From NCBI GenBank assembly GCA_032690845.1, contig CM064426.1, positions 66,762,403-66,826,402 on the forward strand: a stretch of DNA of 64,000 nucleotides, given 5' to 3'. Under the pieces are notes generated by a model, which saw nothing but the letters and a program-made list of their open reading frames with translations, searched no databases and was not told the DNA's origin. Made by a program: the position numbers and the translations under genes. The DNA is from Eleusine coracana subsp. coracana (taxonomy: Eukaryota; Streptophyta; Magnoliopsida; Poales; Poaceae). This document shows positions 46,620 to 57,900 of this stretch, in pieces; position 1 is the first letter of the stretch; each line of letters opens with the position of its first letter.

Positions 46620-46899
46620 TGAGCAAGGGCCTGGGAGGGTTTCCCTTTAGAGAGTCATCGCCGCGTTGTTGAGGCCGAGTGGGAACCGATCGGCTGAATA
46701 GGTTCGATTGACCGCCGAAGCTCTGCTGACGCCTGGATCTGAAGGCACGATGACCGCCAGGAGGGTCGCCTGATCTTGCTTGACGAGGTCCCCGCTTTAG
46801 TCGGCCACGAAGCTGATGGTGCCAAAGCGGATCTTTTCTCCCGGGCGGAACTTGATGTCGACGAAAGCCATCGATTTCAATGGAGTGGAACTCAACGCT

Positions 46900-46919
46900 G
46901 CCCCTTCCTGGTGCGCCAA
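46900..46919 (-). other. candidate primer binding site
   Basis: Immediately inside the right LTR, the minus strand reads TTGGCGCACCAGGAAGGGGC. The TGGCGC start is consistent with pairing to the CCA end of a tRNA. Which tRNA is not decided from sequence alone. This fixes the right LTR as the 5' LTR for gag-pol. Confidence 0.65.
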
Positions 46920-46920
46920 C

Positions 46921-47337
46921 TGTCGAGAGATATTCTCGATAGTAGATCTAGATATGCGTATGAGTATGAAAGATCGATGGACAAAAGATACAGGGTTTAT
47001 ACAGGTTCGGGCCTCTCAAAGAATAACAACCCTACGTCCTGTTTGATGTCTCTGTATTGCTAGGGTTCACACTGGAATTAGGGTTCCAATACGAGTCTCT
47101 CGTTTGTCGATGACCCTCTGCCCTCCTTATATATCCGAAGGGCAGATGTTTACATGGTAATCTTTCAATTGGTTACAACAAATTCTATCTATTAATATAT
47201 CTACTAACCTAACTTGCTGCTTACTCAAATAAATGTCTAAATAAATATCTCCTGGGTCAAATACATCATAATCGAGCCCCCGACCCACTCAGCCATATAG
47301 CCGAGTGGTTAGGTATCCCAGGTACCTATGTCCCACA
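46921..47337 (-). repeat. right LTR (5' LTR relative to gag-pol)
   Basis: Same 417-bp length and termini as the left LTR, with about 33 differences by hand count. The promoter for gag-pol would lie here, reading leftward. Confidence 0.95.
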
Positions 47338-47342
47338 AGTAG

Positions 47343-49617
47343 TATATATATACTTACCTCATATAGTATATATACTATCCCTTGTGATCTATTTTAAGAC
47401 TAAAAATATACGGGACAAAGGAGTATATATACTAATCAATTTTCTTTCTCTTTTCTACTAGATTTTGATGTCTAAGTGCAAAACTTTTTTGTTTGCGTGC
47501 AACTCCCAGATCTTGTATAATGAAAGCTCTCATAGTATTTTAGGATAGTATTTTGACTTATGTTCTCTCTAAATCTATACTACAGTATGCACCATGATAG
47601 TATTTTAGGATATTATTTTATCTTTTTTCTTTCTAAATCTATAATACAATGTGCACCATGATAGTATTTTATATTTTGTTCTCTTCAAATCTATTCTACA
47701 GTGTACACCATAATAGTATTTTATATTTTATTCTCTCTAAATTTATACTACAGTGTGTATTAGTATAGTATTTTATAATCATATATTTGTATATACACTT
47801 GGTGATAGTATATCTCGTCCGGTGATAGTATATCTCTACTCGTGAATATTTATTTGTATGCTTGTGTACGTATTTCTAAAATCTATATTTTTTTTATCAT
47901 AACTGTGCATGTATTTCTAAAGTGTATATTTTTTTTATCACAACTATATTCCTTTATGACTGTAAATTTATGTACTTATGAGTATATATTTATATACTTA
48001 TGACTCTATATTTTTTTATGAGTACATATAAGATCTTGAATATATACGATCATGTAAGATTTCAAAGATGTATTACCTTCAAAATATATGATTTAGTCAT
48101 ATTTGATCTTCAAAATGTACTATCTTATTTTGAAGATATACAATTAGATTAAAAATATACGATGACAATAGAAAATATGTGATTGTTAACCTAAAAATAT
48201 ACGATCGTAATTGAAAATATACTACTGTGATATACTATCCCGGAGGTTGGTTTGACCAGCTGATGGTCAAAAAAATGTCGACCTGAAAATATATGACCTT
48301 GATAGAAATTATACGACTATTAACATAAAAATATATGACTGAATTTGAAAATATATTACCACGATATATGATCGTGGAGGTTGATTTGACCAGTTAGTGC
48401 TAAAAAAAATGAAAATATATGACCATAGTTGTCCATATACTACCGCTATTGGGAGGTTGGTGTGATCAGCTTGCTCAAAAAAAAATGTCAACCTAAAAAA
48501 ATACAATTTCGGTATAAAATATATGACTATTAACCTAAAAATATATTAGCCCGATTGTACATATACTACCATGATATACGATCACGGAGATTGGTTTGAC
48601 CAACTGATGATCAAAAAAATATCAACCTAAAAATATATGAACTCAGTAGAAAATATATGACTATTATCCTGAAAATATACTACAACAATTCTATATATAC
48701 TACCGCGGTATACGATCGTGGAAGTTGATTTGACCAACTTGTAGTAAAAAAATATCAACTTAAAAATATACGACCTCAGTAAAAATATATGATTGTTGAT
48801 CTGAAAATATATAACTATGACTGTACATATACTACCGCAATAAATGATCACGGAGCCTTGTTTGACCAACTGGTGGTCAAAATAATATCGATCTTAACAT
48901 ATATGATCCCGGTAGAAAATATACTACTATTGACCTAAAAATATATGACCATAGTTGTATATATACTATCGTGGTATACTATCACGATATACTATCGTGA
49001 AGATGGGTTTGATCAGCTGGTGGTCAAACCGACCAACGTGCTGAATAGTATTATATTTGACTATAGTATATATACTATATAGGAAAATATATTACTCTGT
49101 AATATACATACGATTGCGGAGGTTGATTTGACCAGTTGGTGGTGGATGAATGGCCCATGCAGCTGCTGATACAAAAGTAGGGGACCAAGATTCCTTGCAT
49201 GCAGCTGCTGATATAAAAGTAGGGGACCAATCATATGGCTTGGATGGCACCACTTGGTTTGCTGCTCAACAGCATGCATGCAGCGGAACGCGATCCGTCT
49301 GTTGGTCAAACCAACCGACCAACGTGCTGAATAGTATTATATTTGACTATAGTATATATACTATATAGGAAAATATATTACTCTGTAATATACATACGAT
49401 TGCGGAGGTTGATTTGACCAGTTGGTGGTGGATGAATGGCCCATGCAGCTGCTGATACAAAAGTAGGGGACCAAGATTCCTTGCATGCAGCTGCTGATAT
49501 AAAAGTAGGGGACCAATCACATGGCTTGGATGGCACCACTTGGTTTGCTGCTCAACAGCATGCATGCAGCGGAACGCGATCCGTCATTCAACGCGCAGTG
49601 CGCCATTTAGCGCTGTC

Positions 49618-49618
<1 letters not shown>
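47343..49618. repeat. right part of older repeat block; about 133-bp tandem repeats and a 286-bp duplication
   Basis: From 47343 the AGTATATA-rich sequence interrupted at 35667 resumes. Between about 48230 and 49140 a diverged tandem unit of about 133 bp recurs at least seven times, anchored by GGAGGTTGATTTGACCAG-like phrases near 48244, 48375, 48586, 48720, 48853, 49000 and 49120. A near-identical direct duplication of period 286 bp follows: about 49014-49299 and 49300-49585. No gene is supported; frames in the duplication (GPLLLYQQLH) are repeat translations. Confidence 0.8.

Positions 49619-49620
<2 letters not shown>

Positions 49621-49658
<38 letters not shown>
49621..49658. repeat. (TA)n microsatellite
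   Basis: About 19 TA dinucleotides, directly before the inverted-repeat element at 49662. Confidence 0.93.
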
Positions 49659-49661
<3 letters not shown>

Positions 49662-49663
<2 letters not shown>

Positions 49664-50028
49664 ATTCCATTCTACTCACAAGTGTAGTTACTCCCACGTT
49701 TAAAAAACCACCTTGGGTATGTGTTCATACCCATTTATTATTTTGAGTATATACACATACTTAAAACATGATTTTTGAGAGTGATAACCATAATTTTTTT
49801 TGAAGGGTCTTTAAGTTATAAACATATGAACATATATCACATTTACTGTTATATAAAAGTAAGTATGTCTTCATACTTCATATATCACAACAAAAAAAAA
49901 AGTGAGTATATCCACGTACCCTCTAGTATGACTGCATACTATATTTAGAAACGTCAAGTATGTAATGATACTCTCTAGATTGTGAGATATACATGCGGGA
50001 GTAGCCACTCCGGGGAGTAGAAAAAATG
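49662..50028. mobile_element. MITE-like element between TA-rich flanks
   Basis: The left end contains TTCTACTCACAAGTGTAGTTACTCCC; in key parts it reads ATTCTACTC and GTAGTTACTCCC. The right end inverted reads TTTCTACTCCCCGGAGTGGC followed by TACTCCCGC, an imperfect inverted pair. TATATA sequence borders both sides, as in Tc1/mariner-type MITEs. The interior carries several ATACTY/GAGTAT repeats. Non-coding. Confidence 0.5.
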
Positions 50029-50883
50029 TCTCATATATATATTTCACACCCCACCCAGACTCCACACAAACCGACTCGGTCATGCAACCCACCAACCAGT
50101 CGAGCCATGCATAACCTTTGATTACTCTCATTAATTAAATGCCTCCATTATTATCATGATTATACGTACTGATTGATTGCCATAATCAAGTGAGATTTCC
50201 TTTTCTACTTATAGGCCCCTGATATCATTATTCCATCCGTTTTTTCTTGTTGCCCACACCCTCTCGCATGCTGAAAAACATATGGCATGCACCGCCGACG
50301 GCCGGATGGTGGACAATGACGCGACACCAACGTCCTTCTCCAAAACCAAGGCAGGGTTTTGATCACCTTCTTTTATATATTTAGTCATGTCACGCTGATG
50401 CGCATTCAACTCTGTAATTAGCTTTATATTTAATATATATTTAATAATTATATATCGTATTTTAATAATTAATATAACCTTACTAAAATTTAGACTCGAA
50501 AAAACGAACACACCCATATACATGCATAGCTGATGATGATGTCCAGGCGTTTGGCCATGTATGTAGGAGCGAGAAGATGCAAGACGATAAACACATCTAT
50601 GCCGGGTAGGAATTCTACTACCATCGATTTCGTCCATTTAATCGTGCTCATTTTCACAATTGTTTCATCATTTTGTGAATTTTGCGTATAGCGCAGCGTA
50701 GAGACAAAAAAGAATTGAAGAAAAGCTGCCTGACTACACTTCCATCCACGTTCGTCGCCAGCCACAAGCACATTGATGTTCCGGCGTCCGGTGTGCTCCC
50801 AACGCAATACGAGGTACAAATCAACAACACCCAGGTACAGAGTACCACCGCGAATTTGACCAATTTTGGTTGTCAACACTAAG
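50029..50883. other. spacer, no supported gene
   Basis: AT-rich on the left, with a GC-balanced patch at 50250-50850 containing overlapping frames on both strands and no recognised domain. The left border of duplication copy B is at about 50884, just after TGTCAACACTAAGC. Confidence 0.4.
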
Positions 50884-51287
50884 CTATCCATACATATGTT
50901 TTCTAAATTAGCAACCACTACCATTATAGAACAAGTTAAAAGTGTCCATATAAATTCTTGAATTATTTATTGTTCTCATTATAGAAATAATAAACTAATA
51001 AGTATCATAATTAGAAAATAAAAATAATGTAATAATAAAATTAATAAGGCATCTAATATAATACAACACTGATATAGTTAGATTATTGAGATTAGCCACT
51101 TAAATATGAAAATCAAATCATTAAATTTATAACAACATTGTCAAATTTTGCAATTATATAATTTCATTCAAAAAGGAAAATATTAAAAACTGTGTAGTCG
51201 AGACAACAATTATTCCAGCATACATAAGAAAATATCCTAAAGAAAGTAACATAAAGAAATATAAAGCACTTCCATAATTTTCCATCA

Positions 51288-51735
51288 GAAAAGGTCTATT
51301 TTACTCACTCAAAAAATCCATTTTGTCTAATTTATTCCCAAAATGAAATAATTCAAGTTGGTGCAATCTCAAATATATTCTGTTTTGTTTCTGTTAGTTC
51401 GATGTGAATTTGAAGCTAAATTTTTGTATAATGAAAGATGATAACAATCACTATGTAAATCATATATTTTTTATTTTTTTCCATAGAAGTCTAGTGATAT
51501 GTTAGTATTAGATGTTAATAAACTATAAAAAATATGTGTAAATATACTTTATATTTTTTTAGCATAGGGTTCGATGAAAACTTGTGCAAAATTTGAGTAC
51601 TAAATTCAAATTGTACAGAGAAAGAAAAAACAAATAGCGGTAGGGAGTATATTGCACTGAGTTGAATTGTTTGATGGAGTATGTGGAGGTAAATGGACAA
51701 CGTAGATTGTTCGAGTGAGTAAAATAAACTTTTTC
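51288..51735. mobile_element. MITE-like element, copy B counterpart of 11278-11756
   Basis: Termini GAAAAGGTCTATTTTACTCA and inverted GAAAAAGTTTATTTTACTCA; shared with copy A, hence older than the duplication. Confidence 0.6.
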
Positions 51736-51988
51736 ATTATCTTCATATAATTAGGATAAAAATAGATCTGACTCATTGTGGTAGATTAAGGTTTTAATGA
51801 AATAGTTTGATAATTTGATTGATATAAGATGTGGCATGATATAAGATATTAAGGCTGCACGTGCAAATGCATAGGAAAGTTGACTAGTTTTGTTGTATGA
51901 AAAAATTTAAATATACTGTGACAATTATGAAACATCAGAGAACCACCCTTTTACAAACAATCACTTTAACACAAACAGTTTATCTTGC

Positions 51989-54900
51989 TCATACCACCAC
52001 TTCGGCGCTAACACCAGCTTGTTCGGACCCAATTTCTGTAATTGCCATTCCGTAATCATGCCTTATCACAACTCTGTAACAACCAAGGTGTAGTGTTAGA
52101 CACGTGAATGCTGCATAGCGTTGAATGTAAAACCAACCGAGGCGCATGTTAATATGAGTACCTTCTCGAACCCTTCAGACATTCTATGGCCCTAACCGAG
52201 CCTAGGCCAAAACTCAGTGTGCCTTCAAGCCTGTAGGAATAAGAACGTTACTTGGGCAACAATCTTATATCAGGATTAACATATTCATTGTCCCATCTAA
52301 AACATGAGGTTCTCTAGAAAGAAGGGTCAGATGCCTCAGATTCTTGTGAGCTGATAAACAAGACATCCGGTTGAATAATTTCACGTAAGTTTTTGTCTGA
52401 TTTCATAATAGTTCGAAGTTGAACTTGGACGAGCCTACCTTACAAAATGCAGTAAGTAGTTCCAAGTTTATTTATTTGAATTTTGTAGGTATCTCCAGCA
52501 GAATTCTAGTCCAGATTGAACCAGAACCCCTAGAGCCGTCTTGTGTGCATTATGAAATATAAGATTATAGTAGAGAGATTTTACAGTAAATTAAGAGGGG
52601 TGAACTAATGCAATTCTTCTAGTAAATGCAAATATGATTGGCACAAGCAATGCAATTTCGTATTTTCTTGAGTGATCAAGATAAAAACAAGGTGGTGAAT
52701 TTGTCAGTAAGAAATTGGGTCCAACGTGTTTGCATTTCAAGTGGTCGTCAAAGGATTCTTACTTGAAGTTAGTAGAGTTCCACAGACAAATAGTTCCGTC
52801 ATCACTTCCTGTAAGTAGCATTGGAAGATCGGGGTGTGAACAAGCTGCACGAACGTCCCCACCATATGGTGTTTCTAGTGTTTTAACCCACTTCATTGAC
52901 TGGCAGTCCCAAACCTGAGTAGACAAGATAGAGATGCACGGCATCAATTAAGTAATTATGGGTAAGAGCTATGCTATCCTTAAAGGAAGATATGGTACCT
53001 TTGCAATGCCCTCGGAAAAGCTGCCGATCAAGAATACCTCGTTACCCCGACTGAAATAATTCAAACAGTGCATGCTCAAGGGTACAAATTTAAACGTATG
53101 AATGGCATGTTCTGATGTAAACGTGCATTCAAAAAGACGCAGGTTCCAAATCTGTAATTGCGTCAAGCATATGCGTGTGTCATAAAAACTACATCATCTA
53201 TGAACTAGTAAGCAGCATTGTTTTCTCAAAGTACTTTGGCGGGAAAAAGGAAAAAGTCTGAACCTTTATTCTGTTATCCTGGACGCTAACAAATATACTG
53301 GCATCCTTTGGGTTAAACGTGACATGCTGGTGCACATGTAATTCTTGCCATGGAAAAACGAAGTGTCCAAACACTTGCATTACATTCCATTCATTTTCGA
53401 AGTCCCACAACTTAATATAGCCATCCTCGGACGCTGACAACACGTAGGGCTCAGTTGGATGAATTGCCAAAGAGACAACGGATTTCGAGTGAGCTTGTTT
53501 TAGGTGATGGATTATCTTTTCAGGATAGCCATAACTGTACACGTATATGCCTCCAGCACTATTACCCGCTACAATCCAATTTTTCCGCACTATGAATTTA
53601 GCCAAAGTAACTGCAGAGAAAACGATCGTAATATCAAAATATTGGCAGAGCTTTAGTAAAACAATGTACAGTCAGCATGGTAGAGTGAGCAGAAGCGTAC
53701 AACAAGGTTCATCTCCGCAAAGAAGGCATTGCAAGATGGATTGTGTGTTGAGGAGCTTCAACTGACTATATTTCTGCAGAGAAATTTTGTGATGTGATCC
53801 AGAGCGTTTATGTTGTAGTGTATATATTGATAGAAAACAAGTACATACATGTTATTTCTAGACAATAGACACATTAGTTAGTATCCTTACATGCATTGAA
53901 ACTTATACTATGTATGTAGTCGCTCTAGTTTTTGTTGATTGTTTATGTTGGGTCAAAATTTTCAGCTTAAAAGTTGACTAATAATATTGTCCTATAACAT
54001 CATTTAAAAGTCGTATTTAGTACATATCATTTATTTTCAAGTGATACAAAACTACTTACTCGTGTCTCGTAGTTGTGAATGTTTATGACGTGATGTCCTA
54101 CCATCATAATCCTGAGTTATGGAGAAAGTATTAGCGTAAAAAGTAACCTGAAGTCCATGCACACTGTTCCATGGAACTCATCTTCAGTTAAGAAAGCTGC
54201 TTACCATGGTTTTGTTGGATGCACATCCATGCTCTGCACCCATTTTCCAAGCAGAATCTGAACGCAAACACGAACACGGAACTTGTGTGAAAACTCCCAG
54301 GATAGGGCAGCGGCATCGTGGATTAAAAAAAAAACTCAAATGCCATAACATTTGCGTGTTATGATTCTAGTTTGGCTACTACGTAGTCACAAAACAAAAT
54401 GCACTGAAAAACTACGCAGTCCTTGTTCTTGGCTGCCCGAGTGAGAGAGAAAAGGAAGAGCTAGAGATTCTGCATGCTCGATTTTTTTGTGGCAGAGACA
54501 TCATTGAGAATCAATAGAGTATTAGGAAGGATACCCGGAGATCTCCATCCATTTTTTTTTTTGAACTTCTCCATCCATTTAGAAAGAAGACAAAGCAGGA
54601 AATACAGGATGGTCCATCATCATTTTGGTAATCTGGACAATACGGGAAAAGACAGTTTTTGAGCGAAAGGACAAAACGATCACTAAAATAAGGGAGTGTC
54701 TAATTTTCAGTCAATTGAAAATAGGGGTCTCTTTCAATCAACGCTTTTGACTCTTAGATCTAGATCTAATGGATAAAAAAGATAAAACTTTTTCATAGTC
54801 TATATAATACTAATTAATACAAATAATCCTATAAATAAATACATAATAAAAGAAACAAAAAATAATAAATAACAAAAGAAACAGCTCTTTTATCCATCGA

Positions 54901-57900
54901 CTAAAATAAAGTGCTATTTTCAGTCGATTGAAGAACAGCATTTTCGCTAAAATAATTGCAGAGATCATAGAATAAGTGCAGCTGTGGCGCGTGGCTAGAG
55001 AAAAACACCATGCACCTCTAATAGTACATCACATTAGTGAGTAATCAAATCATGTTTTTTCAGACCGGATAGCCCATGCTCCTATGCAGGCTCAGTTGTA
55101 AGTGCTACTGGCACAAAAACACTGTCAGATCTTTCAAAAAAAAAAAGAAAGAAATTGGTGCCCTGCACCTGGCGGTTGGGTCGGGGAGGACCGGAGGAGG
55201 CCAGCTGCACGTCGTTGCACCTCACCAACGTGCCGCCCGTGTTGCTGCGACAGCCCGCCATCTACAGTGACGGATCAGGAGGAGGGCAGGGGCACTGAGT
55301 CACGAGGATGAGAGGGGGGGGGGGGGGTGTTCAGTCACGACGATCACTTACATGTGGGTCCAGACTCACGTTTTGGCATGAGTTCAAGATGTCTGTGCAT
55401 AATTTCAAACGTTAAATGCTCTAGTCAATTTCATAAATAATAACACGAGTTTTTTTAGGTAAAATAATAATATAAGTTATAATTCATAAATATGTTAATA
55501 GTCCATAAATCTCATCAGAAATATATGAAAAAATAAGATAATGATACATAATGTATTTAATATTAATATTTTTTCAATTTACTGAAGAAGGGGTTAGTGT
55601 TTGTAAACCACTAACTTTTTTGCTCTAAGATACAACATCTTTTTTTTTGTCTTTATAATTTTTCTTATTACTTGTTGTCATGTCATGAACTACTATGATT
55701 TTGTTGGATACCACTAACATGTAATTACCCTTTTAGCTCAAGACAAGGTCTCAAGCAGCCGTATTAACAAGTGGGCTAAACATATCAGCAGCTAGATGTC
55801 TAAGGATTTTGATGGGCTATTGGCATGAGACTTTTGAGGGATGGACTAAAACATGAAAGACTTATGGTTTCAATACAATGAATTGTCCAGTTGCTGAAAT
55901 TTGAGCCTAAATGAAGAAATCAGTTTTGGCATGAGTTCAAGTTGTCTCTGCATAATTTCAAACATTGAATGTTCTAGTCCATTTTATAAATATATAACAT
56001 AAGTTTTATTTGAGGTAAAATAATAACATAGGTTGTAATTCATAAATATGTTGCAATAGTTCATAATCTCATAAGAAAAATATGAACATAAAAAATAGAT
56101 AGTGATACATAATGCATTTGATATTATATCTTTCAATTTACTCAAAAAAGGGTGAATGTTTGCAAACCACTAATTTTTTTGCTCATTTAGGCTCAAAAAT
56201 AGATATGACATCTTTTTTTTTGTCTTTATGATTTTTCTTATTGCTTGTTGTCATGTGATGAACTATACTATGGTTTTGTTGGATACCACTAACATGTAAT
56301 TACCTTTTTAGCCCAAGACAAAGGTCTCAAACAACCGTATTGACAAGTGGGCTACACATTTGAGTATCCAGATGTCTAAGGATTTTGATGGGCTATTGGC
56401 CTGATGCTTTAGGGATGGACTAAAACATGAAAGGATTATGGTTTCAATACAATGAATGGACCAGTTGTTAAAATTTAAACCTAAATAATAAAGAAACCAG
56501 TTTTTTCTAATCGTCTTCAACCACCCGCCCTCAACAAATGAGAGGAGGGAGAGAGGCTTACAGTCCGACAACCAGTAGGAGGGGAGGGGGGTTTGAAACC
56601 TCCTGCTGCCCTGTTAGATCCGCCACTGATGGGTTATATGTACACGTATGGGGAAAGACAAGGAGCAGATATGCTAGGGCTTGAGGAAGACGACGAACAT
56701 CCCTGTTTGCGCGCCTGACCTTATGAGGTTGGGGGGGAGGACCCACACACGTGCGCAAGTTGCCAGCTCCACTGATGCTTGCGCGGCAATGTCCCAAACA
56801 TGTGCATCAACCGTGATCTATTCCTGAGAATCAAATGCGTGGGCACTAGTCCTCATGGCCACAAAAATCGCTCTCTTCTAGGAATCCGTTAATTTCTAAA
56901 AAAAAATTTGGATGGGTTCTTTAGATCTGGTTTCTAAAAATAATATACTATTTTTTGGTAACTAATGACTAGTATGTCTATTCTTTCGAGGTAAAAACTT
57001 ATTTTTCGAGGTAAAAACCGAAAAAATGGTTTTTAAAAATTAGATAATAAAATAAGAATTAGATAATAAAATGACCTGTTTAGAGGTCTTTTAGTTTCTA
57101 AAAGATGATTGTTTAAAAACAGGAAGGATCTAGGCCTAAACGGTGTCGAGGCTCCGTCCATAACTAATGAAAAGATGCTGAAGCAAATTGTTTGATGGCA
57201 AACCATGTAATTAAAAAGCAAAGCAATAGCAACACCATGTAAAAAACCAAAAATAAAGTTGAAATCACGTAAACTACCACAGATGTTCTGGCTAGAAAAA
57301 TTGAAATCACGTAGACTACCTCAGATGTCGTGGTCTTATTCTCAGCTCCTGGCCCTGGTGGTTCATAAAGAGCCAACAATTTCACCTGCTGCACCTCATC
57401 CTCGTGTCTCTCTCTCCAGAACTCCAAAGTGAAAAACTCGTAGCCATTCTCTGGTAAAGCACTCCAACGATAAATGCTCCATGGTGTGTCCAATGTCAGA
57501 AAACCTGTGAGTTTTGTCCTTGGAGGAACACGGCCGGACAGCTTGCCTATGAAGAAGCGCCCATCAAATTCAGGCACGTCTGTATACTCTCCTCTTTGGC
57601 GTGGAATCATGAGCCTAAATTGGATGTTATCGTCAGTGTTGTTTGTAAGGTGCAGGGGACACGCTATCATTTGATGACTTGACTCAACGACCGAGGGGAA
57701 CACGAGCTGGAAAGGGTACACGCTGAGGAGCTCGCCTCCCGGGCAGTGGCTTATCTGCATGGAAAAAAGTTTCACTTCATTTGGACGAGTATATATATTA
57801 TTGGAACTATATATAGCAATCCCGTATATATATGTAAATTGGTTCAACATATGTATACTTGACAATTATTGTACCAGGTTATGACGAATTGGTGTCTTTA

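Larger units (their letters stand above)
35668..47337 (-). mobile_element. Ty3/gypsy LTR retrotransposon, 11.67 kb
   Basis: Two 417-bp LTRs (TGT...ACA on the plus strand) bound the element, with 5-bp target repeats AGTAG at 35663-35667 and 47338-47342. Coding runs on the minus strand in the order gag, protease, reverse transcriptase, RNase H, integrase; integrase last identifies Ty3/gypsy. A separate multi-exon gene with a gypsy-associated domain lies on the plus strand between integrase and the 3' LTR (the left one). By hand count the LTRs differ at about 33 of 417 positions, mostly transitions. All protein genes carry stops or shifts. Confidence 0.95.

Noticed and set aside
49061..49687. 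Repeated small frames containing GPLLLYQQLH
   Set aside because: They are translations of the 286-bp tandem duplication.
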